NCBI GenBank assembly: GCA_947034885.2
Contig: OX344758.2
Coordinates: 9,612,501-9,676,500 of the forward strand
DNA from: Thuidium tamariscinum
Taxonomy: Eukaryota > Streptophyta > Bryopsida > Hypnales > Thuidiaceae
Direction: 5' to 3'
Length of the DNA stretch: 64,000 nucleotides
Part shown: positions 43,521-55,465 of the stretch, in pieces
How positions within the stretch are numbered: position 1 is the stretch's first letter
Layout of the letters: each line of letters begins with the position of its first letter
Translations under genes and position numbers: made by a program
The notes under the pieces: generated by a model
What the model was told of the DNA's origin: nothing
The model's database searches: none
The model's input: only the letters and a program-made list of their open reading frames with translations

Positions 43521-45312
43521 AAAATGGCCACATTAAATACTTCACCTACCTCAATCTTCAAAGGAATTGAAGAAAGCATGCATTCATAATTTTGGGGCCT
43601 ACCTTTCTATGTCTTGTTTCTTTCCAAGCACCTTGCCACTTAAATCTTCAACTAAATACCAAAAGTTTTAAAGAGACACTTTGAATAATAAAAAAATTTG
43701 TCCATTGGAGACTTGGAGGTGAAGGTTATTTCTTGCTTGGTTTGGTTCAAGTTATTGTTGGAATAGGAAAGAAGGAACAAAGGGGGAGGCACTTGAATTA
43801 TTTTATTTTATTTTTCTACACTAGAAGTCAAGGTTGTTCTTGCTAAAGTTTGGCTTAACAATTACGAGTGGGAATGGAAAAGAAGTGGACAGATTGAATT
43901 CATTAAAAAAAATTTGAATGGAGAGAAAGGTTATGTATTGCTTAAGCTTGGTTCAACATCTAACTGTGAGTATAAAAAGGATGGAACTAAAGTAGAGGCA
44001 TTTTATTCATTTAAATTTATTTCTTTGTATAATATAAATCAAGGTTATTTCATGTTCAAGATAACTATACAATCAATTGTGTGAATAGGTTAAAATGGAA
44101 AATATTAGATTTACTTAAGTTTTGTCTTTTTTTATTGCAATTGTGAAAAATGTTGTTTTTTGTTCAAGCTAGGTTCAACATTTAATTGAATTTTATTGAA
44201 AAGAAAGAACTAAAGTATTGAATTTTATTTCAAAGTATCTAAAACTTTCTTTTGAAAATTTGGAAAAGAAATAATATCCACTGCGACCTTCAAGGATTGA
44301 GATAATAAGATTGTGTGATTAACCCTTCATTCAATCATCCAAAACTTAAATTATAAATTCCCTTCAATAATATAAATGCTAGATGGAAAGAAAAATGGGG
44401 AGGAAGTACCCTTGGCCCCCATTGTATCATTTTTTAAGAAATTCATCCAAAAGAGAAAAAATTTCCTCAAGAAGTAAAAACTCTACTTCAAGATTCTAAG
44501 AAATATAACAAAGTCACCTCCTCCTCCTCCCTTCCAAATCCCTCCTTTATGCATTCAATAACTAAATGAACAATCCCTAGGGGAACCTAATTATACACCG
44601 CCCTAAAATAAATTAAGAACAATGGCCTCCATTATTATTAATTCATTCTTCTCACTTTCTAAAGTAAAACGAAGAAATGGTAAGGGAAAAAAAACCATTC
44701 ATCCAAATTAATAAAAAAAAACAATGGAGAAAGATGCACCCTTCACTAAATCCTTTCTTTAGAATTTACACAATAAATAATTAAATGAAACTACTACAAG
44801 AGAAAGTGAGAAAATAACCTACATATCCAAGCTTCGGTATAAATAAATAGAAAGGGCTACATCACTCTCTAATAATCCCATCCAAAGCCTTCAACAATCA
44901 AATTGAGGAAGAAAAATACAAACAAAAAACTATTTTATCCTCCAAGTTCCCAAAGATTCAATTCAAGAATGAAGAATCCTAGGTCTTGTGAGAAAGAAGA
45001 TTTGAGGAGTTAGGCTATAAGAGAGAGAAATGCACTTAGCTCTCAAAGGCCTTCACCCTTGTGCAAGTTGTAGTTGCTAGGTGGAGTTCTTAATGTGCCC
45101 ATTTGACCTCCATGTACTTGGAGATCTAGTCAACCTTGCACAAATGAGCTGCCAATAATTGAATGTGGCCTTTTGGAGGGACGGGTTTGGTGAAGAGGAG
45201 GAATCCTAAGGCCAAGGTCATTTGAAAACACCCGTGCAATTTGTTGTCCCACTAGCGTCCACGCCCGGCCTCAGATTTCCTACATTGTGGATGTTGGCAG
45301 CAGATTTGTTTT

Positions 45313-45430
45313 TCAATTTTCAATTGGAGTTTTGAGAATCTGGAGGCGTGTAATATACCATTGGAAAGGTATTTTGAATACCTTTCTAATGGTATATTAT
45401 ACGCCTCCAAATTCCCAAAACTTCAATTGC
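45313..45430. repeat. Near-perfect palindrome E2-P1
   Basis: CAATTGGAGTTTTGAGAA to its complement, centre GGTATTTTGAATACC, with a few mismatches. It matches E1-P1 and E1-P2. Confidence 0.87.
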
Positions 45431-45570
45431 AAAAGTAGAAAGAAGTTGACGTCTTCGCCCTAGCATCCACACCCCAGTCCCCACCCTAGCGTCCCCGCCC
45501 GGCCTTGTGTCCGCACCCGCTTGTGGACTCTCCGTATAGTGGATTTTGGTAGTAGGTTTGTTTTCCAATT

Positions 45571-45681
45571 TGCGATTGGAGTTTTGAGAACTTGGAGACG
45601 TGTAATATACCATTGGAAAGGTATTTTGAATACCTTTTCAATGGTATATTACACGTCTCCAAGTTCTCAAAACTCCAATCA
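45571..45681. repeat. Near-perfect palindrome E2-P2
   Basis: GCGATTGGAGTTTTGAGAA to its complement, centre GGTATTTTGAATACC; only scattered mismatches. Confidence 0.88.
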
Positions 45682-45730
45682 CAAAAGCAGAAAGAAGTTG
45701 ACGTCCGTGTTTTTTTTTTAAGGTTTGCAC

Positions 45731-46076
45731 CCTAACATCCCTACCCTATTGTGAACCCGTGTTGACTTTCACACCTACCCTTACCATCCCCACTCGAGCG
45801 TCTGCGCCCTCTAGAAGACGTTCCCGCTAGATTCATGACGTTCCCGCCCGTTCGCATCCCCGCCTGCACATTTCCGTTCATGCTCGCCATTACTGTCCGC
45901 GCCCTAGTTCCTATGTGGAATGATACATCACGTAGTAGAGGTAAATCATAGTAACTTCTATTTGCCTTCGATAATTTCCATGGCCTAGGAAATGGAAGCC
46001 GCTCAAAAAATCCATTTGTCTCGTCCGGTTCGCCCATCCATCCGTCTCGTTCAATCACCTCCACCTATCCAGTATG
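45731..46076. other. Flank of B2 with degenerate GCGTCC tracts
   Basis: Continues the GC-rich minisatellite of E2 in diverged form to about 45905, then unique sequence. TCCGGTTCGCCCATCC near 46023 resembles, inverted, GGATGCGCGAACCGGA near 19690 at the left edge of C. ACAAC at 46077-46081 is the B2 target duplication. Confidence 0.4.
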
Positions 46077-46580
46077 ACAACTGTCGCAACACAGGGTAAG
46101 TAAATTCCCCATTATACTCACAAAAATCACTGTAGAGTATAACTAAGTGACTCTAAAGATCGAACCCACGAGATTCTGTGAAGTATCGGGCTTAGTTGAG
46201 CGATTAAGATAGGACAGCTCCCAAAACTCTATAATCCGGTTCTAGATCTAGAACCGGAAACACACAAACAACCCGAGACAACAACCCGTTATCCCGTTCA
46301 AAAACTGATATTCTAGCAATCTGGTCCGGAACGGATCCGTTCCCTCACTTTTCCGGTTTCCCGGATTTTATCCGTTCCGTCAGACTGCAACGGATCCGCT
46401 CCCTAACGGGTTCCGCTCCTGGTTTCCTCTCTGGACCAATCCGTTCCGGATGATCCGTCCACACCCGTTCCTCAATCCGGTTTAGCTTTGCCTCTGTTTT
46501 ACCATCAGAGGGGTCGCCGCTTGATTTTGTGAGCGGTAGGCCCACCGCTCCTTCCATGACTTATAGTGGCTGAAGACCCA

Positions 46581-46867
46581 CATTAGATGAAATCTGAGGG
46601 CATTAGGAGACCGTTTCGGGTCTGTTCCCGAAACGGCTCCCAATGCCGCAGATCCTCATCAGGCCGATTTTTATGGAAAAAAAAAAAAATTTCTTGGGTC
46701 CTGAAATATGAAAATAAGTCCAAAAAAAATTTTTTTTTTGAAAAAAAAAAAAAAAATATTACGTGGCAGTGTCCCGACCACGTAGGATTCGGGTTCACAG
46801 GGCAAAAACTGCGTTCCTGCAGTCCGGGAACCCGCAGTCTCCTAATGCCCTCAAATTTCTTCTAATG
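46581..46867. mobile_element. H-c, CATTAG element inserted in B2 without target duplication
   Basis: It runs from CATTAGATGAAATCTGAGGG to TCAAATTTCTTCTAATG (287 bp), with inverted ends of about 35 bp. B1 supplies the empty site: the reverse complement of 4465-4480 reads GACCCACTTTCTAC, and B2 reads GACCCA, then the element, then CTTTCTAC. Nothing is duplicated or lost. The interior has A- and T-homopolymers and GGGAACCCGCAG palindromes. Confidence 0.92.
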
Positions 46868-47633
46868 CTTTCTACCCATTAATTCTAAAATTACTTCAGA
46901 TCCGGTTTGATCCCTCACAACAGTCCAGACAAAGATCCGGATTGTAGGTCACACAGAGATCCCCCGTACGATCTTTTCATACTACAACGACTTTGACACT
47001 ACTTTCCGTTCCTGGGGAGTCAGGTGGCTACAAGTGTATCCATCCGTTCCAACGTCAACCAGAACTCTTCCGTTTGCCACAAAGACGGTGAGACCTCACA
47101 GGAGATCGGACACTCAACTGGGTTTCCCACCCAGGAGCTCTAGCACGATTAAGGAATCCCTCCCTTTCGCCTAGCCTAACAACGGCTTTCTCACCCGGAA
47201 TCTTAAGTCCTAGAAGCGCTGAGGTACTAGAATTACACTCCCAACTCTTCTCTACCCGTTCTCATATACTCAGACACGGAAAATAAGCACCAAAGGGAGA
47301 ATGTCGCCTACAAAACCACTTGCGCCTTCCTAACTCCGTGTCACGCCGCCCTGCCAAACTCGGGAGATACACGCGCAAAGCAAGAGAGAATAAAATACAC
47401 AAAGATAATGCAAAGGAAAAGACTCCCAGTCCACCGCGAGGGGACTGACTTAAATAATGGGCAAAAAGCAAAAAGCGCCATACAAGTCCGCCGCGATTAA
47501 CGCTCGGCGGATCCGTTCCTACCTACTTCTGAACCGGAACGGATTCCAACCCGCTCCAAGTTCCTAATCCGGACCGGATTATTTCCTGATCCGTTCCTAA
47601 GTCAAAAATTAAAAATACAGGAAATCCTAATAC

Positions 47634-49026
47634 CTATGTATCCGGCTCTGCTACCCTAGATCCTATAGTCGGGCTTTTCGCCCTACTGATCTGCTCGAAG
47701 ACCTCGGTGAGGTTCCGATTCCGTTCTCCGTCTGTTGCAACCGGAGCTCCAGTAACCGGACTCGCAGGAGACTCTGACAACTGAATTGCCGCCTCTCGGT
47801 TGCCCGTTGACGCTCGCCCTGACTTCTTGGATTGCGGCGTCCTGTCCTTCCTTGGCCTCTGAGGCAACCCTTCAGAAAGATCCGGAAGAGATAGATCGGA
47901 GAGTCTGACTGGAATTTCCGTCAGTCTCCGGCTACAATCTTCCATCCGTTCGGCCGCCTCCCGAACCTTCACCAGAGTCGTCTCCACCTTCTCGGAGAAG
48001 TCGGACAGAATCCGGACTATCCGGCTTCCGGATAGTTTCTTCTCTTTGTGCACTTCTTCGTCAAACAGTTGAGCCCGGATGACAGCCGATCCGGATTCCC
48101 CGAATGTTGCCTTCACGTGCTCCGCCAATTTGACGGTCTCCGCCGCCATCTCCTTGGTAGCGGCCTCGTTGTCCCTAAGAACAAGGAGCTCCGCCTTCAA
48201 CCGGTCAACTTCCTCCTGAAGTTTCCGGTTTCCTCCTCCTGCTTGGTGAGATCTGCAGGCGAGGCGATGCAATTCCCTACCACGGTCGGGAGAGTATGAT
48301 CCGGTTTGCCATTGACCATCCCTGCGATGTTCTCCAGGACGATCCGCTTGACCTCCCAATCCGCTCGGATGTTGCACAGGATTTCCGTCAATTGCACGAA
48401 CGGATCACTGGGATCCGTTTCCTCTGTTGCTGGTTCGGCTTGACCTGGTTCGGATGGTCCCGCTCTGCCTTCCGTTCCCGGATTGTGTCGGACCGGAGGA
48501 GATCCCCTCGTGTTCGGCGGTGTGGTCTTCTGCCGCTTCACGAGCGGAACTTCCAGTTCCTCTTCCTTATCTGAGTCCTCCCGCTCTGTCTCGGACTCGG
48601 AGCTCTCCTCATCATCCGTTGACGTCTCCCCGTACGTCAAGACTATCTTCTGGGCGTGCCACGTCTTCTCTTCCGTATCCGAAAGGAGTTGCAGATGGTG
48701 GTAGAGGTGGAAGAGGTAGGGGGAGATCGGAGTTGCCCTACTCCCTCCGAGGTTCTTCAGTAACCGGGTGATCAGCTCCTGTATGATCCGGCCCCAGTCC
48801 ACTTTCCGGTCTCCGATCAGGGCACCGAAGATCGTGTTGGCCAGGCCAATTGTCACCCGGGTTGGCTTTTCCGGATGCAAGACCGGCAGCAGAAACTTCA
48901 ACAAGCGTCGATGCCTGTCTTCGTTACAGTCCATCACCCGATATCCGTCCTTCGGGTGAGGGGTGCCGTGAAACCTGTTTTGGAGGAAGTCTACCTTCCT
49001 CCCGGTCGGTCCGTGCCCCTGGTGTT
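47634..49026 (-). pseudogene. B-type element protein in B2, 3' part, frameshifted
   Basis: Minus-strand continuation of the gene whose 5' part is at 56700-56993. It matches B1 from KHQGHGP onward, with the globular domain (HPKDGY, ANTIFG, LFHLYHH), acidic region, coiled coil and Ser/Pro tail. A 1-base deletion near 48233 (GAAACC for GAAAACC) shifts the frame inside the coiled coil, so it now reads as two overlapping frames, 49021-48197 and 48377-47634. A2 inserted in the codon region just upstream of KHQG. Confidence 0.85.
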
Positions 49027-49617
49027 TGTCGCAGTCCGGAAATATCAGGTAAGTAAAATAGGAAGATAGTATATAGAGTAAGCTCAATTTTTCAAAATTT
49101 TAGGGTTAGATATGGCGAAAAGAAGATAATTAGGGTCTTCTTCCCTTGGGATCCGTTTGAACCGGATTGACCAAGGTGAATTTCCGGTCTATGGGCATAA
49201 GTTTCCGGATCCGGATTCCTCAATATCCGGAACGGAACTTTTCGGAAGACGGAACTTGGAGAGACGGATCCGATATTGTCAAGACGGATCCGATATTGTC
49301 AAAGACGGATCGGATGTTGTCAAGGACGGATCCGGTATACCTAAAGACGGATCCGAGGTAGTTCCGGGCGGTCGGCACCTACGGGTCTATGCCGCCGACC
49401 TACGGAAACTAGCGTAACGGCCGGGGAATGTCGCGCCGTTCCGAGGGGAACTGAGAACGCAGGGTACCGACTGGTATATAAACCCCTCCTCTCCACTTCA
49501 TTTTTCCTTTTCGATTTGGCAAATCGAGGTACGGCTTGTGTGCAGGTTTTGGAGCGCGTATAGAGAGAGAAAGAGTGGTGAGCAGTAGAGATCGGTTTCG
49601 GGTTTAGTTCAGGGTCG

Positions 49618-51464
49618 GTGCCGACCGCACCGACAAGTTCCGACTCGGGCGGAGAGATGGCGAGTTCCTCCAATCCGAAGCGAGCGGTAGTGACGGCCAA
49701 GGCAATTTCGCCAGTCATCCCTTCCGATCCACAGCATCGGAAGGAGTTAGAAGATGATCTAGTCTTCCTAGGGTGTCATGGGTTGATCCGGCGCCCTTGG
49801 AGTGTGAAGAGTGACGAGATAGTACAGGAAATCCTCTCGGGAGTTCCGAATCAGTACGAACTCACAGTGAGGGGTAGACCGAGTGCTTGGACGCCGGATA
49901 TCTGGGCGAATGTATACGGTTTTGATAAAACCGAATTAGGTCTAGCTCCCCGGACGGACAAGTTTGGTGTTAACAAGTTCTGGAATCCGCCCCACCCTAA
50001 GGACGGATACTCAGTTCCGGATTGCACCAACGACCGGCATAGACGGATGTTGGAATTCTTGATTCCCATCCTCTATCCGGAAAAACCTACCCGTGTCACC
50101 GTAACGGTAGCAAACACCATCTTCGGGTGTTTTGAGAAGCGGATAGTCAACTGGGGTATAGTCCTCCAGTGGGTAGTTAACCGGCTAGCCGAGCATGTGG
50201 GACGGGAGAAGACCAATACTATCAGCGGCTATCTCTTCCACCTGTACCACCACTATGATGTGCTGAGTGGCCCGGAACTCCTCCGCTATGAGATGGGAGT
50301 TCAGATCCTCAAGTACAGCTTGACGGATGAGTTGGAGAAGGAGCTGGAGGACCCGGAAGACGAGCGGATGGACGAGGACCCAGAAGAGCAGAAGCCGGTC
50401 AGCCAGCCGGAACGGAAGAAGTCCACAACGCCGGATAAGAGAGGACACCCAGACCCGGATCCACCCAGATCAACCCTGGGGAAGAAGAAGCGGAACCACT
50501 TCGACACCATCATCCGTCACGCCATGATGGCGCACGCAGACAACAACCAATATGAGGCGATACTCGAGCAGATTGTCACGAAGTTGGGCGCGGTGAAGAT
50601 CGAAGACATTTCGGAAATCCTCGACCGTCTTCCGACTCAAGAGGTGTTGCGGAAGAAAGACGAAGAGATCCGGAAGTGGGAGGACGTGGCCCGGAATCAG
50701 ACGGATCAAATCCGACAGGCGGAAGATCTGGCCCGGATAGCTGAAGAGGGACGACGGAAGGCGGAAGAGGAGCGGAATGGACTCCAGAGCACGGTGACGT
50801 ACCTGGAGAATGATCTCAGTGTCGCCAACGGGAAGATCGTGGAGGCCACCTCCTTGGTTCGGAACCTGTAGGAGTTGGTGGCCCAGCCGGCGGATACGGT
50901 GATCAAAGCGAAATTGTTTTCCGCTCGGCTGATGACGGAAGGGCACGTCACCGGATCGAAAGTCATCACCATCTTGGTGGATTATCAGGCCAAGATGGAA
51001 GGGGTGCTGAAGGAGATGAGGGCCTTAATAGGGGCTCTCAATCCGGAGTTGGGGGAAGGACTGTCGAGCTTGCTCAACCAGCAGGTGTTTACGGACTTCA
51101 GCCCCGGTGCGCAAGGACGGATGTCGACGAATCGAAAACTACTCGGAAACTCGTCGGTCGTGAAGAACCTCGGCGAGCTCGGATCGGATCCGAATGCGGC
51201 CGGACCGTCCAACACACCTACGGATCCGCAAGAGAAGAGGGCATTACCACGGCTCGACCTGGAGATCCGGATGAAGGCCCTGGCGAATCCGGCCAGGGAG
51301 AATCCGGAGAAGTTCGCCCACATGAACGAGCCAGATAGGGTTCCGGGTAAGGATCCGCGCAGCAAGACAGTCATCTTGGATGACTCGGACAGGGAAGATA
51401 ATCCGCCCCTCACCATCCGTGATGAAGTTAGGGGGCAGGGCGGATTTCAGGGAGTAGAGCATTC
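49618..51464 (+). pseudogene. A-type element protein in A2, 5' part, one nonsense codon
   Basis: Uninterrupted from ATG 49618 to TAG at 50869-50871 (A1 has CAG), then open again to the A3 insertion at 51464. It spans the junction that B1 disrupts in A1 (TGGGTAGTTAACCGG at 50169), proving the two A1 halves belong together. It is 12 residues shorter than A1 in the acidic linker, because a KPERKPERK-type repeat is contracted. The domain layout is otherwise as in A1; the rest of the gene is at 55288. Confidence 0.87.
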
Positions 51465-52692
51465 TGTCGTACGCGCAGTCTAGCAGAAAGCACCTTTATC
51501 ACACCCAAACGTGATAATATGACACGGAATATCGTCCCAGGAGATTCCAGACGTTACTAATAGTTGCGTTTTCCGGTTTCTAGGTTTCTCGGATCAAAAC
51601 ACCCCAAGTTACTACTCTTAATCCGGAATACCAACTTATCTTCCAGACTGTTTTTCAGGATCCGTCTTTTCTTTCCGAATCTGTCTCTCCACTATTACCG
51701 GATTCCTTTCTCAGATCCGGATTTCACCCGGATCCGTCCCAATCCGGAATCTGGTTCCGTCACTCAATAATTGGTTTTTGATACCCCTGTTTTACCCTCA
51801 GGGAGTCCTCTCTTGATCTTTAGAGGGGTAGGGACTTACCACTCGTACACCTCACGCTCTCTTCTCTCAAACAAAAATACATGAAAATACCAAAGTATAT
51901 CCAATGTTGTATTAGGGCCGGATTCGGATCCTCACAACTTCCCGGATAGCTCTAGGCCAATCCGGTTAGCAGGTCACTCAGGACTAATTCACTTGCCCTT
52001 ACTACAACGACAGATTCGAAAACCCCTAGACCCGAAAGGACGTATTTTCCTAGTTCTTCGGATCGACTCAGTGGTTGGCAGACCTTCCGATGGACAGAAC
52101 TTTCCTATGGCGGCTGCTTAACTCCGCACGAATCCGCCCCTGCGGTTCCGGAACCTCCTCCTCGTCACTCCTGGACTCACACCGGATCACCGCTCCGGTG
52201 AATTAAAGGTTCCACGCTCAAACTCACGATTCAAGATCCTAACCCTCGGAAGTTGGTCACTCAGTTTGGATTTCAAGTGCCTCAGAATCCGGATTCCTCC
52301 TCACCCTTCCCTCTTGCCTCTCAACACTTCAATGAACACATCAAGAAGAGACTCAAACGCAAGTCAGAGCTAGAATGTCCATCCGCCGGCTCAAATTAAA
52401 GAAGGGAATGAAAATACAGTAGAATATGCACTAGGAGGGAATGACAGGCCAACTAACTTGCCTGCCCCTTAAAAGCCAAAATAACAATGAAAGTCAAAGC
52501 CTAAAAACAGAAACGGAATGCCAACAAGGCAAAAGAAAATCCGAAACAACCAATCGGAGCCCAACCGGATTATCCGGAAAGGTTCGGTCAGTTGTCCCTA
52601 AAGTTCCGGATCGGGGCCCACATCCGGGAAATCCATCCAGGAAACTTCCGTCCCAAAATCTCAAAAGCCTACCTAACTACTCAAACCTTATC

Positions 52693-54730
52693 CTACTTAC
52701 GCGCCCGCTTCGATGTCGTGCCCACGGGCGGAACTGAACTTCTTCGCGTTGCTGCCTTGGGAGGGGGGGCCTTCTTGGTGGCGGATCGGGTCTGCCTCTT
52801 CTGAATCGGAACCGGTGGCGTTCCGCTGTCTTCCGTCGAAGTCTCCTCCGAATCCGCCTCGGAGCTTTCTGAATGCTCTACTCCCTGAAATCCGCCCTGC
52901 CCCCTAACTTCATCATGGATGGTGAGGGGCGGATTATCTTCCCTGTCCGAGTCATCCAAGATGACTGTCTTGCTGCGCGGATCCTTACCCGGAACCCTAT
53001 CTGGCTCGTTCATGTGGGCGAACTTCTCCGGATTCTCCCTGGCCGGATTCGCCAGGGCCTTCATCCGGATCTCCAGGTCGAGCCGTGGTAATGCCCTCTT
53101 CTCTTGCGGATCCGTAGGTGTGTTGGACGGTCCGGCCGCATTCGGATCCAATCCGAGCTCGCCGAGGTTCTTCACAACCGGCGAGTTTCCGAGTAGTTTT
53201 CGATTCATCGACATCCGTCCTTGCGCACCGGGGCTGAAGTCCGTAAACACCTGCTGGTTGAGCAAGCTCGACAGTCCTTCCCCCAACTCCGGATTGAGAG
53301 CCCCTATTAAGGCCCTCATCTCCTTCAGCACCCCTTCCATCTTGGCCTGATAATCCACCAAGATGGTGATGACTTTCGATCAGGTGACGTGCCCTTCCGT
53401 CATCAGCCGGGCGGAAAACAGTTTTGCTCTGATCACCGTATCCGCCGGTTGGGCCACCAACTCTTGCAGGTTCCGGACCAAGGAGGTGGCCTCCACGGTC
53501 TTCCCGTTGGCGACACTGAGATCACTCTCCAGGTACGTCACCGTGCTCTGGAGTCCATTCCGCTCCTCTTCCGCCTTCCGTCGTCCCTCTTCAGCTATCC
53601 GGGCCAGATCTTCCGCCTGCCGGATTTTATCCGTCTGATTCCGGGCCACGTCCTCCCACTTCCGGATCTCTTCGTCTTTCTTCCGCAACACCTCTTGAGT
53701 CGGACGACGGTCGAGGATTTCCGAAATGTCTTCGATCTTCACCGCGCCCAGCTTTCGTGACAATCTGCTCGAGTATCGCCTCATATTGGTTGTTGTCTGC
53801 GTGCGCCATCATGGCGTGACGGATGATGGTGTCGAAGTGGTTCCGCTTCTTCTTCCCCAGGGTTGATCCGGGTGGATCCGGGTCTGGGTGTCCTCTCTTA
53901 TCCGGCGTTGTGGACTTCTTCCATTCCGGCTTCCGTTCCGGCTGGCTGACCGGCTTCTACTCTTCTGGGTCCTCGTCCATCCGCTCGTCTTCCGGGTCCT
54001 CCGGCTCCTTCTCCAACTCATCCGTCAAGCCATACTTGAGGATCTGAACTCCCATCTCATAGCGGAGGAGTTCCGGGCCACTCAGTACATCATGGTGGTG
54101 GTACAGGTGGAAGAGATAGCCGCTGATAGTGTTGGTCTTCTCCCGTCCCACATGCTCGGCTAGCCGGTTAACTACCCACTGGAGGACTATACCCCAGTTG
54201 ACTATCCGCTTCTCAAAACACCCGAAGATGGTGTTTGCTACCGTTACGGTGACACGGGTAGGTTTTTCCGGATAGAGGATGGGAATCAAGAATTCCAACA
54301 TCCGTCTATGCCGGTCGTTGGTGCAATCCGGAACTGAGTATCCGTCCTTAGGGTGGGGCGGATTCCGGAACTTGTTAACACCGAACTTGTCCGTCCGGGG
54401 AGCTAGACCTAATCCGGTTTTATCAAAACCGTATACATTCGCCCAGATATCCGGCGTCCAGGCACTCGGTCTACCCCTCACTGTGAGTTCGTACTGATTC
54501 GGAACTCCCGAGAGGATTTCCTGTACTATCTCGTCACTCTTCACACTCCAAGGGCGCCGGATCAACCCATGACACCCTAGGAAGACTAGATCGTCTTCTA
54601 ACTCCTTCCGATGCTGCGGATCGGAAGGGATGACTGGCGAAATTGCCTTGGCCGTCACTACCGCTCGCTTCAGATTGGAGGAACTCGCCATCTCTCCGCC
54701 CGAGTCGGAACTTGTTGGTGCGGTCGGCAC
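52693..54730 (-). pseudogene. A-type element protein in A3, multiply broken
   Basis: Minus-strand gene from ATG at 54730 (alternative at 54691) to the stop at 52693. TAG at 53957-53959 replaces CAG in the acidic linker. A 1-base insertion near 53754 (GAAAGC for GAAGC) shifts the frame before the coiled coil. TGA at about 53380 replaces GGA after the shared VIRAKLF block. The remaining sequence is A-type to the KRARK end. It retains the full KPERKPERK-like region, so it is not derived from A2. Confidence 0.87.
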
Positions 54731-54865
54731 CGACCCTGAACTAAACCCGGAACCGATCTCTACTGCTCACCACTCTTTCTCTCTCTATACGCGCTCAAAA
54801 ACCTGCACACAAGCCGTACCTCGATTTGCCAAATCGGAAAGGAAAAATGAAGTGGAGAGGAAGGG

Positions 54866-54875
54866 TTTATATACC
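54866..54875 (-). promoter_or_regulatory. TATA box of the A3 gene
   Basis: TTTATATACC on the plus strand, i.e. GGTATATAAA on the minus strand, the same position relative to the gene as in A1 and A2. Upstream the 21-bp repeat is reduced to about two units. Confidence 0.6.
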
Positions 54876-55287
54876 AGTCGGTACCCTGCGTTCTCAGTTC
54901 CCCTCGGAACGGCGCAACGTTCCCCGGCCGTTACGCTAGTTTCCGTAGGTCGGCGGCATAGACCCGTAGGTGCCGACCATCCGGAACTACCTCGGATCCG
55001 TCTTTAGGTATACCGGATCCGTTCTTGACAACATCGGATCCGTCTCTCCAAGTTCCATCATCTAGGAAGTTCCGTTCCGGATATTGAGGAATCCGGATCC
55101 GGAAACTTATGCCCATAGACCGGAAATTCACCTTGGTCAATCCGGTTCAAACGGACCCCAAGGGAAGAAGACACTAATTATCTTCTTTTCGCCATATCTA
55201 ACCCTAAAATTTTGAAAAATTGAGCTTACTCTATATACTATCTTCCTTTTTTGTACTTACCTAATATTTCCGGACTACGACACATTC

Positions 55288-55465
55288 AGAAAGCTCCGAG
55301 GCGGATTCGGAGGAGACTTCGACGGAAGACAGCGGAACGCCACCGGTTCCGATTCAGAAGAGGCAAACCCAATCCGCCACCAAGAAGGCCCCCCCTCCCA
55401 AGGCAGCAACGCGAAGAAGTTCAGTTCCGCCCGTGGGCGCGACATCGAAGCGGGCGCGTAAGTAG
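55288..55465 (+). pseudogene. A-type element protein in A2, 3' end
   Basis: The last 59 or so codons of the A2 gene, after the A3 insertion. It holds the Ser/Glu acidic patch, then the Lys/Arg-rich tail ending KRARK and TAG at 55463-55465. It joins in frame to 51464 once A3 and one CATTC are removed. Confidence 0.85.

Larger units (their letters stand above)
43521..45730 (+). repeat. Dispersed repeat E, copy 2
   Basis: Direct-orientation copy of 18198-19620, with about 1 kb extra at about 43705-44690. Part of that extra segment matches, inverted, the sequence just left of E1 (17985-18020). The conserved parts include the TATA-like TATAAATA at 44840, and the GC-rich tracts and paired palindromes at the end. 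Confidence 0.75.
51465..55282 (-). mobile_element. Element A3, minus strand, nested in the A2 gene
   Basis: It runs from TGTCGTACGCGCAG to GGACTACGACA with CATTC duplicated (51460-51464, 55283-55287). It is 3818 bp and contains no further insertion, so it is the most compact complete A copy. The left 5 bp of its own gene-sense start read TGTCGTAGTCCGG, one base different from A2. Confidence 0.93.

Noticed and set aside
36098..46867. Helitron identity for the CATTAG family
   Set aside because: Helitrons also lack duplications, but they have no terminal inverted repeats and end in CTRR; these elements have ~35-bp inverted ends.
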